From Kitasatospora sp. CB01950 (lineage in GTDB: Bacteria > Actinomycetota > Actinomycetes > Streptomycetales > Streptomycetaceae): a stretch of 64,000 bases of DNA. Positions within the stretch are counted from its first letter, which is position 1; each line of letters starts with the position of its first letter. The notes beneath the pieces are model-generated. The model was given only the letters and a program-made list of their open reading frames with translations. It was not told the origin of the DNA and ran no database searches. Both the position numbers and the translations under genes were made by a program. The stretch is from positions 154,528-218,527 of the forward strand of contig NZ_LISX01000014.1 in NCBI RefSeq assembly GCF_001905465.1, given 5' to 3'. Below, one piece after another: positions 40,467 to 50,195 of this stretch.

Positions 40467-41549
40467 GTGCGGGAAGGCCTGACGAGTTTCGTGATTCATT
40501 TCGTTCTGCTCATCGTGTGCGCGGTGGCGATCTACCTCTCGTGCGAGTGGTTCGTCAACGCGGTGGAGTGGCTGGGTGAGCGCCTCAACGTGGGGAAGAT
40601 GGCGGTCGGCACGATCCTGGCCGCGTTCGGTACGGCGCTGCCCGAGTCGGTGGTCACCCTGGTCGCCGCGACCACCGGCGGCACCGCCGAGGCGAAGAAC
40701 CTCGCGGTCGGCGCCGCGATGGGCGGCCCCCTCGCGCTGGCCACCGTCGCCTACGGCGTCACCGGCGCGGCGCTGCTGATCAAGCGCCGCCGTGACCGCG
40801 CCGCCTCCGCGGTCGCCGCGGCCGCGGTGCCGGCGCCCCTGGAGGCGCTGGGCACCGAGGCGGAGATGAAGCACCTGGCCAAGGACCAGAGCTGGTTCCT
40901 GCCGATCTTCTTCGTCAAGGTCTCGCTCGGCCTGGTCGCGTTCGCCTTCAAGCCCGCGCTCGGCGTGCTGTTCTTCGCCGCGTACGCCGCCTACTTCTGG
41001 CGCGAGATCCGCTCCAGCCGCGAGGACGCGGCAGCCGGGGACGAGGGCGAGGACGAGGAGGAGTTGGAGGCGCTGAAGCTCCAGCCGAAGAAGGCCTCGC
41101 CCGACACCTGGGCGGTCGTCGTCCAGACCCTGGCCACCCTCGTGGTGATCTTCTTCGCCGCACACTACTTCGTCGCCCAGCTCGACGTGATCGGCCCGAT
41201 GCTCGGCCTGTCCGCGACCGTCACCGCGCTGCTGCTGTCGCCGATCGCCACCGAGCTGCCCGAGATCATGAACGCGATCATCTGGGTCCGCCAGGGCAAG
41301 GTGAAGCTCGCGCTGGCCAACATCTCCGGCGCGATGATGATCCAGGCGACCGTCCCGAGCGGCATCGGCCTGCTGTTCACCAGCTGGCACTTCGACGGCC
41401 CGCTGATCTGGGCGGGCCTGATCACCATGGCCGCGATCGTCTACCTCCTGCTGACCATGCGCGCCCACCGCCTCACCCCCGCCCGCCTGGCCGTCGCCGC
41501 CGGCTTCTACGCCGTCTTCGCCATCGGCCTGATCCCCCTCCTCGCCTGA
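40467..41549 (+). CDS. CaCA-family cation (Na+/Ca2+- or Mn2+-type) exchanger
   Basis: 360 aa in two inverted halves of about five membrane segments each. The alpha-repeats are AFGTALPESVVTLVAATTGG (about residue 52) and LSPIATELPEIMNAIIWVRQG (about residue 255), each with the acidic (P)E motif that binds the cation. An acidic loop (GDEGEDEEELE) joins the halves. Control by a yybP-ykoY riboswitch suggests Mn2+ export as the physiological role. GTG 40467 follows a GC-rich leader. Confidence 0.88.
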   Translation: MREGLTSFVIHFVLLIVCAVAIYLSCEWFVNAVEWLGERLNVGKMAVGTILAAFGTALPESVVTLVAATTGGTAEAKNLAVGAAMGGPLALATVAYGVTGAALLIKRRRDRAASAVAAAAVPAPLEALGTEAEMKHLAKDQSWFLPIFFVKVSLGLVAFAFKPALGVLFFAAYAAYFWREIRSSREDAAAGDEGEDEEELEALKLQPKKASPDTWAVVVQTLATLVVIFFAAHYFVAQLDVIGPMLGLSATVTALLLSPIATELPEIMNAIIWVRQGKVKLALANISGAMMIQATVPSGIGLLFTSWHFDGPLIWAGLITMAAIVYLLLTMRAHRLTPARLAVAAGFYAVFAIGLIPLLA

Positions 41550-41599
41550 CCGACCTCGACCCTGCCTGCCCCCTCCCCTCCCCCGTCATGACATGCCGA

Positions 41600-41630
41600 A
41601 CGGGCCGGTGCGTACGCCGCACCGGCCCGT
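41600..41630 (+). terminator. terminator after the exchanger gene
   Basis: A perfect 13-bp stem ACGGGCCGGTGCG / CGCACCGGCCCGT with a 5-base loop. Confidence 0.85.
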
Positions 41631-41648
41631 CGAGGTGGTTCAGGCAGG

Positions 41649-41831
41649 TCAGTCGTGCCTGGCGTGGCACCTGCGGCTGACGAACACGACGGCCGCGCCC
41701 GCACCGACCAGCCCGGCACCGACCGAGAACACCCAACGGAGGCCCGAACTACCCGTGCAGGCAAGCGAACCCGACGGGGTGTGGCTCGACGTCGCCTCCG
41801 AACCAAAACCGGTCCTCATCGACTTCGACAC
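41649..41831 (-). pseudogene. C-terminal stub of a sortase-anchored (LAXTG) surface protein
   Basis: A 60-aa frame (GTG start, stop codon just upstream in frame) that reads SGSLACTGSSGLRW, then a hydrophobic segment VFSVGAGLVGAGAAVVFV, then SRRCHARHD. LACTG fits the LAXTG motif of class E sortases in streptomycetes, and the membrane segment with a positive tail is the canonical sorting signal. There is no signal peptide or ectodomain, so it is likely a relic. A tiny intact membrane protein is less likely. Confidence 0.6.
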
Positions 41832-41988
41832 CCACCCCTACACCCCGCCCCACCGGCCCCAACCCCATAACCGGGCCCCCGCCCGGGACAGCGCCGGCCG
41901 CTGGAGTGGTGGTGGGTTGTCGAGTGCCGGCTCGCGGCCGTCCCCTGCCGACGTCCGGCCCCACTCGGTTCCGGCCGACCCTGCGGGG

Positions 41989-42630
41989 TCAGTGCGTGTC
42001 GTCGTGGGCGAGTCCGTGGTCGGGCGCGCTCATGTCGCCGGTACGCGGGGTGCCGTCGGCGAGTGCGTAGCGCAGGTACACAGTGCCTGCGGGAGCGGCC
42101 ACGGGCGGGCCCAGGAGGGTGAGGTTGGTGGGCACCGCGCCGCCGTCGAACACCTTCTTGCCGACGCCGAGGACGATCGGGTGCACCCACAGGTCGAGGC
42201 GGTCGAAGAGCTTCTCACGCAGGAGGGTCTGCACCAGGTCCAGGCTTCCGACGACCTTCACGTGCTGGTGCCGGTCGCGGATCTCGCGTACCTCCCGGGC
42301 CAGGTCCGCTCCGAGTCGAGTGGATCCGGCCCAGGGGAGGTCGGGCGTGCCACGGGAGGCCACGTACTTCGGGACGCTGTTGAAGAGTTCGGCAATCTCG
42401 CCGTTGCTCTGGTGCGGCCAGTAGGCGGCGAAGATGTCGTAGGTGCGCCGGCCGAGCAGGAGGGCGTCGGTGCCCTCGTACGCGGCGCTGATCTGCGCCC
42501 CGGTGACGTCGTCGATCAGGGGCGCCTGCCAGCCGCCGAACGGGAATCCCGACGGGTCCTCGTCGGGACCGCCCGGCGACTGCCCGACGAGGTCGAGGGT
42601 GGCGAACAGTTCGATGTGGATCAGGCCCAT
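41989..42630 (-). CDS. dihydrofolate-reductase-like (RibD C-terminal domain) protein
   Basis: 213 aa. LIHIELFATLDLVGQSPGGPDE at the start (split LIHIELFATLDL / VGQSPGGPDE), GTDALLLGRRTYDIFAAYWP and KYVASRGTPDLPW, then VVGSLDLVQTLLREKLFDRLDLWVHP and VLGVGKKVFDGG are typical of the actinobacterial DHFR-family/RibD_C reductases. They use NADPH; the substrate is usually unknown. GGGAG precedes ATG 42630 by 8 bases. It lies downstream of the decayed mcr locus on the same strand. Confidence 0.87.
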   Translation of the reverse strand: MGLIHIELFATLDLVGQSPGGPDEDPSGFPFGGWQAPLIDDVTGAQISAAYEGTDALLLGRRTYDIFAAYWPHQSNGEIAELFNSVPKYVASRGTPDLPWAGSTRLGADLAREVREIRDRHQHVKVVGSLDLVQTLLREKLFDRLDLWVHPIVLGVGKKVFDGGAVPTNLTLLGPPVAAPAGTVYLRYALADGTPRTGDMSAPDHGLAHDDTH

Positions 42631-42835
42631 GGTCTGCGCTCCCGGTGAGAGGTTCTGGTCGCCCTCGTCGAGATGTAGACCCGGCGGGACCGGAAAGCTC
42701 AGCGCCACGCCGACACCCGCCTCGCTGCCTTGACGGGCTTCTCCAGGACGTCGTAGCTCTCTCACGAACTGTTCGCGAACGCGAGCTGTGGCACCGGCCG
42801 ACTCCCTACCCCCACGACATCCGTTCCGATCGTGA

Positions 42836-43790
42836 TCACGCCGCCGCACCTGGGGTCATCCGCCTGGCCAGGGAACGGATTTCACCGAGCAGACCGGCCG
42901 GCTCCCGGTCGAGGTCCAGCGCGTGCTGGTGGATGACGATGCCCGCGTGCCGCACTCGGTGGTCGGCGTGCGGGGCGTTGCCCTTGGCGTACACAAGATG
43001 GCCCTCCCGCAGGCCGAGGGCCGTGCAGTAGGCCAGCGTCTGGTAGAGGTCGCCGTCGGGGTAGCCACCGGGCTTCTCGGCCTTGTACTTGGCGTCGGCC
43101 ACGGCCTGTGGTCCGCCCTCCGGGCCGTAGGACGAAGTCGGGCTTCATCCGGATCTCCCCGGCCTCGTCGAGGTGGTGCGGGTCCTGGAACCGGCAGGTG
43201 CGGTCCGTGCCCCGGAACGCCTCGCGCAGGGCGACCGTCACGAAGTCCTCGAAGAGCTTGTTCATGTTGAACAGGAATCCGTCGATGCGCAGTTCACCGG
43301 CCGTGTGCTCGGGTGACGATCCGTCGAGGACCACGCGGGCCAGGTGGAGCGCGTGCTGGTAGCGGGCGTTGAGGCGGCTGGCCTGCCAGGCGGGGAGCGC
43401 CTGACCACGTATCAACGGGGAGACCTCCGCGAGGCGTACCCGCTGGTGAAGCAGGCGGCGGCGCACGTCCTGGGGCACGCCGGGCAGGCGGAGCAGGCGC
43501 TCGGCCGCGGCCCGCAGGATGCGGTTCTCCGCGATGTCGGTGGTGAAGTCGTCGTACGCGATCTCCACGGGCAGGGCGGCGTCGAACCGACGGCGTATCT
43601 GCTCGGCCTCGCGGATCCGGCCTCGGACTACAAGGGCGCTGTCCTCGACCGTGCGGTAGCCCTGGAGGAGGCCTTGGCGCAGCGCCCGGTCCAACTGACG
43701 CTCCACTGCGTGGGCGAGAGCCGGCAGGAGTTCGTCGTGGTCGCCGATCTCGACGTCCCCGTCCCTCCAGCCGCGCGGGTCGAGGCTGTA
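42836..43790 (-). pseudogene. mcrC: mcrC remnant, frame-broken, N-terminal part missing
   Basis: Reading leftward: LDPRGWRDGDVEIGD-HDELLPALAHAVERQLDR, then RGRIREAEQIRRRFDAAL, DDFTTDIAENRILRAAAERLL and FEDFVTVALREAFRG, all typical of McrC. Near 43122-43125 one base is gained or lost after MKPDFVLRP; the other frame continues with EGGPQAVADAKYKAEKPGG, so the nuclease motif D...DAKYK would be intact without the break. The usual first 100 or so residues are absent: the sequence joins directly to the McrB end at about 43790 through another frame break. Non-functional as it stands. Confidence 0.8.
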
Positions 43791-45461
43791 CCCTCGCCGT
43801 AGTGGTGCTCCTCCAGCAAGGGGAGGATCTTGGTCCGCCAGGTGCGGTCCAGACCGCCGACGCGGTAGACGCCCGGCTTCATCAGGTACGAGGGGCCGAT
43901 CCGGAAGTCCGCGTCGTCGATCCGGGCGTTCAGGGCGTCCAGTAGGTCAGCCGGCTCGCTGTCACGCTCTTGCGCCGCGAGCCAACGTCGTAGCAGACCG
44001 CTGGTCGGCTCCGTCCGCGGCGACAGCTCGACGAACGCGAACCGGCGCCGCATCGCCGCGTCGGCCAGGGCGATGGAACGGTCGGCGGTATTCATGGTGC
44101 CGATGATGAACAGGTTCGGCGGGAGGGCGAAGTCGTCGCCGGAGTACGTGAGCCGGACGGCCTTGTTGCGGTACTCCAGGAGGAAGTACAGCTCACCGAA
44201 GACCTTCGCCAGGTTGGCCCGGTTGATCTCATCGATGATCAGGAAGTGGGGAACGTGCCGGTTGCCCTCGCGGGAGGCGAGGTCGGCGAGTTCGCGCAGC
44301 GGGCCGGCGGTGAGGCGGAAAGCGACCTCGCGGGACTCCGGGTCCTCCTTGGGACGGAAGCCCTCGAAGAAGTCCTCGTAGGCGCAGGAGGGATGGAACT
44401 GGACCAGCTTGACCTGCTCGGGGCCGCCGCCCAGGAACTCCGCGAGCTTCTGTGCGAGGTACGTCTTGCCCGTTCCCGGCGGCCCGTAGAACACCAACTG
44501 GCGCTCGTCCCAGAGGAGGTCTCGGACGTCCTGGAGCCACTCCGCCTCGTGGACGAGCAGGTCCTCGGCGAGTTTCGGGGGTGGGCTCGGGCAGGGCGAG
44601 TTCGCGCCTCGCCACGAGGATCTCCGCACTGGGATCACGCTCTATGGCCTCGGCTTCCTCCTCCAACTCCTGGTCGCTCAGCCCGAATCCCTTGATCAAG
44701 GCCTGCACGGAGGTGAGATCCACGACATCGTGCTGAACCGAGAGCTTCTGCTGGAGCTCCTCGGGCAGGTCCGAATAAGAGAACCCCTCGCTCTGCCAGT
44801 CCACCGGCCGCCGCAGGTTGGACCGCCCGTCCTCCGAGGACGTCTGTTCCACCGGCCCGGTCACCTCGCCGACGTACAGCAACCCGCCGGAGATGGTGCA
44901 CACGGTGTCGCCGGGCTTGATCCGGGAGAGGAAGGCGTGCAACTCCTCGACGAGATCCTGCTTCTGGCTGTACGTCGCCGTGGACTCGTAGTCCTCCCGG
45001 ACGAACGCGCTCAACTGCTCCTTGCTCGTGCCCTGCCCGACGCCCTGCCGCAACCGGGACGCGGCGAGGGTGACCCGCCCTTCGGGACGCCAGAGTCGCT
45101 GGACGAGATCGAGGCCCGCGACGTTGGACCCGCGGACCAGCCAGGCACGGTTGGGCCCGGCCCAGACGCCCGACATGAATTCCGACAACGGCCGGTTGTC
45201 CTCCGTCCGCCACCGCGTCCAACCGTTGGCCGCGCGGCCCATCAGGATCTCGGCAGCAGCGGACGGCGAGCCGCATTCCACGTCCTCGACCAGTTCGAGG
45301 TGCCCGGGCCAGCGGTCGGAGGGCCGCAACCTCCCGTCGTCGACCAGCTGTGTCCGAAGGCGGTTCGAGGACACATTCCGTACCGAGAAGGATGGCACCA
45401 CGCTTCCCCGGGCCGGCGCCCCGCGTACACCTGAGGTCGGACGACTTCCGAGCGGTCGCAT
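43791..45461 (-). pseudogene. mcrB: mcrB-type AAA+ GTPase of a modification-dependent restriction system, frame-broken
   Basis: The N-terminal half (45461 to about 44585) has WTRWRTEDNRPLSEFM and AFLSRIKPGDTVCTISGGLLYVGEVTG, a DNA-recognition-like domain, ending DLPEELQQKLSVQHDVVDLTS. A one-base break in a run of five G (44578-44582) shifts the frame. The AAA+ part then reads LVFYGPPGTGKTYLAQKL (Walker A), FLIIDEINRANLAKVFGEL (Walker B), FIIGTMNTADRSIALADAAMRRRF (sensor/MNxxD motif) and ends KILPLLEEHHYGEG at the junction with mcrC. McrB normally hydrolyses GTP and drives McrC to cut methylated DNA. Confidence 0.85.
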
Positions 45462-45495
45462 CGCGGTGATCCCCGGGGACCCGCTCGCCGTTCCC

Positions 45496-46665
45496 TTACC
45501 TCAGCAGGCCGTCCAGCAGGCCTCGGGCCGGGCTCCAGCTCGACTCGTCGAGGACGACTTCCCTCGCAAGGTCGTTGCAGGAGTGCAGACGGCGGCCCTC
45601 GGGATCCACCGTGAACACGAAGGCCTTCGCCTGGTCCGCGAAGGTACAAGCGGGTTTCGTGGCAGAGCTGTCCGACAGCACCAGCAGGCGTCGGCCCTCC
45701 ACAGCGGCTGCGCCGTACAGGCGCTGCACGTCCCCCAGGCCCATACTCTTGGATCGATTCCACCACTCGATGTGGAAGGTCTTCGACTCAAGTCGACTGC
45801 ACGTGACGTCCGTTACGACATCCGCGAATCCCATCCGGGCCAGTTCCCGTGCTGCGCTTTCGATCAGAACCGCCTGTGATCGGTGCGCGGGCAGGCCGTC
45901 CCGGCCGAGGGCCCGGTCCTCCGCGGTGGGCACACGGGAAAGACGGGCCAGATCCGCAACGAGTCCTGCGAGCGTCGCCCGATCGACGTGGTCGGACTCC
46001 ACACCCGGGACGACGGACGGCTCACCGAACAGGAGATCACCCAGGTCGAGCCGTTGCCAGACCCCGCCACCGTCGGCCCGAACACTGGCACTCCACCCCG
46101 ACAACGGCTTGCGGGACACCCTGACCAAGCACCCCAGGCCCTGAACGACGACGAAGTCCCCCTGGTCGCGCTCGAAATACTCAGCCTTCGCACCTCGCTC
46201 GGCTTCCACCGCGCGACACCTGTTCTGCGCCACGGCCACGAGCACGTCCGCCCCGCGGGCTGCCAGATCGTCCGCGAGTGCCACGATCTCGCCGGCTGCG
46301 GGCTCGTCCCACTTCCAGGGGGTCTGCTCTTCGTCGCGTTCAAGCTCGGCGACGGCCCTGGCGTGGAGAGCGTCCACGAGGACGTCCATGCCCGTGGTGC
46401 TGTACCAGATGCGGGGAGGCTCGGAGATCTTCGGCCCTGCGATGGCCCAGACTGGCGTGTAGTCGTGCGGCTTGGCGAAACGCAGCTGGGCAAGGACTAC
46501 GGATTGGCCACCAGTCAGCGGCACCGACAGGTGCAACGGGTGCGAGTGCGGTACCTGAAGACGCCCTGCGAGATCAGGATGCCTCGTGCGGAACCTCTCA
46601 CCGAGCGCCTCGTACACGAGCAGATTCCCCATCGCCGCAAGCATGTCACTCGAAGGGAAGTCCAC
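45496..46665 (-). CDS. restriction-endonuclease-like (Mrr-type fold) protein of the mcr locus
   Basis: 389 aa from GTG 46665 (start uncertain; ATG 46644 and ATG 46827 also possible). Residues 1-270 are unrecognised (GNLLVYEALGERFRTRHPDL, RIWYSTTGMDVLVDALHAR). The last 110 residues resemble Mrr domains: ESAARELARMGFADVVTDV, then FHIEWWNRSKSMGLGDVQ-RLYGAAAVEGRRLLVLSDSS, FADQAKAFVFTVD. Where Mrr nucleases have (Q/E)xK, this has IEWWNRSK, so the catalytic Lys is missing or displaced. It ends 35 bases before mcrB and was probably the first gene of that operon. Confidence 0.65.
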   Translation of the reverse strand: MDFPSSDMLAAMGNLLVYEALGERFRTRHPDLAGRLQVPHSHPLHLSVPLTGGQSVVLAQLRFAKPHDYTPVWAIAGPKISEPPRIWYSTTGMDVLVDALHARAVAELERDEEQTPWKWDEPAAGEIVALADDLAARGADVLVAVAQNRCRAVEAERGAKAEYFERDQGDFVVVQGLGCLVRVSRKPLSGWSASVRADGGGVWQRLDLGDLLFGEPSVVPGVESDHVDRATLAGLVADLARLSRVPTAEDRALGRDGLPAHRSQAVLIESAARELARMGFADVVTDVTCSRLESKTFHIEWWNRSKSMGLGDVQRLYGAAAVEGRRLLVLSDSSATKPACTFADQAKAFVFTVDPEGRRLHSCNDLAREVVLDESSWSPARGLLDGLLR

Positions 46666-46876
46666 TGTGACCCCGCATTCCTGGCTGTGCGTCAGTATTT
46701 GCTCCTGCGAGGTGGATGCTATCGCCACCCACCGACGAACGACGCCGTGGCCGGAGGATCTGAGGGGACAGCGACGACGCGCGAAGAAAAGCTCCCGCAG
46801 CGCCGGTCCGGTCGAGCTCGGCGGCATCTCGCATCCCTGCTCGAAACCTGTTGAGACGTCGCTGATTCCGACGGCC

Positions 46877-47836
46877 TCAGCGCACCCTCCCCCGCGCCTT
46901 CAACGGGATGTCGGGCAGTTCCGGGGCCCGTAGCCGGGCCCCGTCGTAGCCGTGCACCTCGCCGAAGCGGGTGCCCTGTTCCCAGTCGGTGCGGGCCTGG
47001 GTGATCTCCTCGCCGGTGCGGCCGATGAGGTTCCACCACATGACGAGGCGTTCGTCGAAGGGGGTGCCGCCGAGGAGGAGGACGGTGGCGTCGGTGCGGG
47101 CGCGGAGGGGGAGGTCGCGGCGGCCGCAGCCGAGGTAGAGGATCGAGCCGGGTTCGAGGGGGACGCCGTCGATCTCGGTGCTGCCGGACATGGCGAGGGC
47201 GGCGTACTCGAAGGACTCCTCGACGGGGAGGCGGTGGGCGGCGCCCTCGCGGAGGGTGAGGTCGGCGCCGGTGAGGGGCGTGTAGGTGGTGCCGGGGGAG
47301 GTCGCGCCGTCGAGGGTGCCGAGGATGAGGTGGGCGTCGAGGCCGTTCGCGGTGACGACGGGCAGTTCGGGGTGGTGTTCGAAGGCGGGTGCGGTGTGCC
47401 GGTGGGTGTCGGGCAGCGCGACCCAGAGTTGGGCGCCGTGCAGCAGGGGGGCGTGGTCGCGCGGCGACTCCTCGGAGTGCGAGATGGCCCGCCCGGAGGT
47501 CATCAGGCCGAGTTCGCGGGGGCGGACGGTCTGCAGGCTGCCGAGGCTGTCGCGGTGCAGGATGCTGCCCTCGTGCAGCCAACTGACGGTCTGCAGGCCC
47601 ATGTGCGGGTGCGGCGGGACCTGCATGCCGGGTTCGTCGGCGATGTCGTCGGGCCCGTAGTGGTCGACGAAGCACCAGGCGCCGACCATCCGCCGCCCGA
47701 GGTTCGGCAGCAGCCGTCGCACCACCGTGGACTCCCCGAGCGGCACTTGACGGCCGGTCAGCAGGTCCTTGACGGGTCCGGTCGTGGCTTGCTGCCCGCA
47801 CACCGCGGGGGCGGGCCTGAGATCGAGGTTGCTCAT
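46877..47836 (-). CDS. pirin family protein
   Basis: 319 aa, a bicupin. VGAWCFVDHYGPDD and PPHPHMGLQTVSWLHEGSILHRDSLGS contain the first-cupin His metal ligands; LGLMTSGRAISHSEES follows, with His/Glu ligands. The C-terminal cupin has AALAMSGSTEIDGVPLEPGSILYLG and LLLGGTPFDERLVMWWNLIG. Pirins bind iron; some have quercetinase activity. The sequence is complete and monocistronic. Confidence 0.92.
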   Translation of the reverse strand: MSNLDLRPAPAVCGQQATTGPVKDLLTGRQVPLGESTVVRRLLPNLGRRMVGAWCFVDHYGPDDIADEPGMQVPPHPHMGLQTVSWLHEGSILHRDSLGSLQTVRPRELGLMTSGRAISHSEESPRDHAPLLHGAQLWVALPDTHRHTAPAFEHHPELPVVTANGLDAHLILGTLDGATSPGTTYTPLTGADLTLREGAAHRLPVEESFEYAALAMSGSTEIDGVPLEPGSILYLGCGRRDLPLRARTDATVLLLGGTPFDERLVMWWNLIGRTGEEITQARTDWEQGTRFGEVHGYDGARLRAPELPDIPLKARGRVR

Positions 47837-48050
47837 GGCGGCCAGTATCGGCCGCCACCCCCCGCTCCCCCGGTCAGCGACGGCCCGACACGACGACGCG
47901 ACGACACCGCGCGCCGAAGACCGAGCACCGGGCCCGGGAGCCGGTGCCCGCCGAGCCCGCGGAGCAGCGGGGCTTCTTCCTCCGCCCCACCGCTTTCGAC
48001 CAGCCCCCCACCTCGAATTCGGCGTCAAGGCCGGCCACAGCCGTGACCGG

Positions 48051-49133
48051 TCAGCGCGCCCCGAGCAGCGCCACCGCGTCCGGCATGACGCGCCGCCAGA
48101 AGCCGCCGGTGTGCTCGCCGCGCGGGAAGTGAACCTGGACGCCGCGGGTGCCGGTGAGTCTGCGGGCGGCGGGGCAGAACGGGTCCTCGGTGCCGCACCA
48201 GACGCCGAACCGTTCGAACTCGCCGATCTCGCCGAGGTGTTGCAGGGGTTCGTGCGCGCGCCAGTCGGCCTGGTCGACGTAGGCGTCGACGGTGCGGGCG
48301 TCGCCCCAGCTGCGGAACAGCGCGGGGCTGAGCAGCGCGAGCGCGGAGAGCCGTCCCCGGTGCGCGCGGGCGTACTGGAGCGCGCCGGAGCCGCCCATCG
48401 AGATGCCCAGGACACGGCTGGGTTCGGGAAGTCGGCGGGCGGCGAGCCAGCCGGGCAGTTCGTCGGTGAGCATCGCCATCGGGTCGTCGGCGGGGCTGCG
48501 GGCGTGCCAGTAGCCGTCGCCGCCGTCGACGGCAACCACCCGGAACGGCGGGACGCCGTCGGCTACCGCGGCCGCCAGGAACTGCGGCAGGCCGAGGTCG
48601 ACGAACGAGGTCGCGCCGCTGCCGCGGCCGTGCAGGGCCAGGCAGACCGGCAGTTCGGCCCGGTCGGCACCGGGTGGGTCCATGACGACGATCTGCAGGT
48701 CGCGGCTGCGGGCCCGGGAGTGCTCGGTCTCGATCCGCACCTTCCCGGGCGCGAACTCCGGCACCGTGCCGTCCCGTCCGGTCATGCCGAGCGCACGGCG
48801 CAGGCGGGCGCCGCCGGGCAACACGTCCTCGACCACCGCCCCGCCGACCCCGCCCGCGCCGAGCACCGTGACGGCCAGCGCCCCGAGCAACCGCCGCCGC
48901 CCGAGGCTCGGCACGGCCGTCCCCCCGACGTCGACCGCCGCCGCCCCGGTGCCGTCCACCGTGCCGTCAACTTCCGTTCCCGCCCGCACCCTTGCCCGCC
49001 CCTGGTCCAGCTCCACCGACAACGCGACGCCCGACGCGACGTCCATCACGGCACCCATCTCGGCACCCAACGCGACGCCCGGCGAAACGCCCGGCGCAGC
49101 ACGGGACGCCCGCCACGGGCGCCCCGGTTTCAC
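48051..49133 (-). CDS. exported alpha/beta-hydrolase (esterase D/antigen 85-like)
   Basis: 360 aa. Before the catalytic domain, SLGRRRLLGALAVTVLGAG near residue 78 looks like a twin-arginine/membrane segment, preceded by an unusually long basic-acidic N-terminus, so the true start could be an internal ATG. VCLALHGRGSGATSFVD gives the oxyanion region; GISMGGSGALQYARAH holds the nucleophile Ser; FCPAARR and FPRGEHTGGFWRRVMP supply Asp/His. The substrate is an unknown ester. It lies 25 bases upstream of nothing obvious; rpe follows on the same strand. Confidence 0.85.
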   Translation of the reverse strand: MKPGRPWRASRAAPGVSPGVALGAEMGAVMDVASGVALSVELDQGRARVRAGTEVDGTVDGTGAAAVDVGGTAVPSLGRRRLLGALAVTVLGAGGVGGAVVEDVLPGGARLRRALGMTGRDGTVPEFAPGKVRIETEHSRARSRDLQIVVMDPPGADRAELPVCLALHGRGSGATSFVDLGLPQFLAAAVADGVPPFRVVAVDGGDGYWHARSPADDPMAMLTDELPGWLAARRLPEPSRVLGISMGGSGALQYARAHRGRLSALALLSPALFRSWGDARTVDAYVDQADWRAHEPLQHLGEIGEFERFGVWCGTEDPFCPAARRLTGTRGVQVHFPRGEHTGGFWRRVMPDAVALLGAR

Positions 49134-49157
49134 TCCCCCCGGAGCGGTCAGTGCCGG

Positions 49158-49841
49158 TCAGTGCCGGCAGCCCCACCCGGCCGCCGCCGTCGCCGCGTCC
49201 GCCTGCGCACGCAACGCGCGCACCGCCTCCGCCGGGTCGTCCGCGTTGTAGACGGCCGAGCCGGCGACGAAGACGTCCGCGCCGGCCTCCGCGCAGGCCT
49301 CGATGGTGGACGGGGCGACGCCGCCGTCGACCTGGAGCCACAGGTCGAGGCCGTGCTTGTCGATCAGCTGCCGGGTGCGGCGGATCTTGGGCAGCATGAT
49401 GTCGAGGAAGGCCTGCCCGCCGAAGCCGGGCTCGACCGTCATGATGAGCAGCATGTCGAGCTCGGGGAGCAGGTCCTCGTAGGGCTCGATCGGGGTGGCG
49501 GGCTTGAGCGCCATCGAGGCTCGGGCGCCCTTGGCGCGGATCTCGCGGGCGAGGCGGACGGGCGCGGCGGCGGCCTCCACGTGGAAGGTGACGGAGCCGG
49601 CGCCGGCCTCCACGTACTGCGGGGCCCAGCGGTCGGGCTGTTCGATCATCAGGTGGCAGTCGAGCGGGGTGCTGGTGGCCCGGGCGAGGGACTCGACGAT
49701 CGGGACGCCGAGAGTGAGGTTGGGGACGAAGTGGTTGTCCATCACGTCGACGTGCAGCCAGTCCGCGCCGCGCACCGCCTCGGCCTCCTCGGCGAGGCGG
49801 GCGAAGTCCGCGGACAGGATGCTGGGGTTGATCTGCGCCAT
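49158..49841 (-). CDS. rpe: ribulose-phosphate 3-epimerase
   Basis: 227 aa TIM barrel. The signatures NPSILSADFARL, WLHVDVMDNHFVPNLTLG (metal-binding His/Asp), DCHLMIEQPDRW, IMTVEPGFGGQAFL and LQVDGGVAPSTI are all present. It interconverts ribulose-5-phosphate and xylulose-5-phosphate in the pentose phosphate pathway. In many actinobacteria it lies just downstream of rsmB; here the two are separated by about 8.7 kb of accessory genes. Confidence 0.96.
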   Translation of the reverse strand: MAQINPSILSADFARLAEEAEAVRGADWLHVDVMDNHFVPNLTLGVPIVESLARATSTPLDCHLMIEQPDRWAPQYVEAGAGSVTFHVEAAAAPVRLAREIRAKGARASMALKPATPIEPYEDLLPELDMLLIMTVEPGFGGQAFLDIMLPKIRRTRQLIDKHGLDLWLQVDGGVAPSTIEACAEAGADVFVAGSAVYNADDPAEAVRALRAQADAATAAAGWGCRH

Positions 49842-50195
49842 GACCGACTGCCTTCGTGCGAGGGGTGGAGCGCCGCGGGTCCGGGCACTGGTCACATCAT
49901 CCCGTGCCGCGCCGCCGTCCCTCGCACGCCGGGCCCCCGGGTGATCGTCATCACACCGCAACCGGGGTTACCGGGGCCGCCGCGGTGGCCATCAGCACCT
50001 GGACGGCCACCGGCACCCACCGCACCGTCCCCACGCACCACACCGTCCCCACGCACCACACCGCCTCCGGCCAGAACACCGTCTCCACCCATCACACCAC
50101 CCTGCCCGCCGCACCACGCCACCCCTGCCCACCGCACCGTCCCCACCCACCCGGCCGCCCCACCCGCTGCGGCCGTCCCCCCGTGGAGGTCCCCG
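49842..50195. other. CACC-rich intergenic region between rpe and the SCO6745-type genes
   Basis: 354 bases. On the + strand it is strongly skewed to C and A, made of loosely repeated CACCGTCCCCACGCACCA; one 18-bp unit is perfectly duplicated (50023-50040, 50041-50058). No gene is supported; the open frames here lack initiation signals. Confidence 0.55.

Noticed and set aside
42836..45461. Programmed frameshifting in mcrB/mcrC
   Set aside because: Three unrelated break points, no slippery heptamer with downstream structure, and a missing mcrC N-terminus fit decay better; sequencing error remains possible at each single site.
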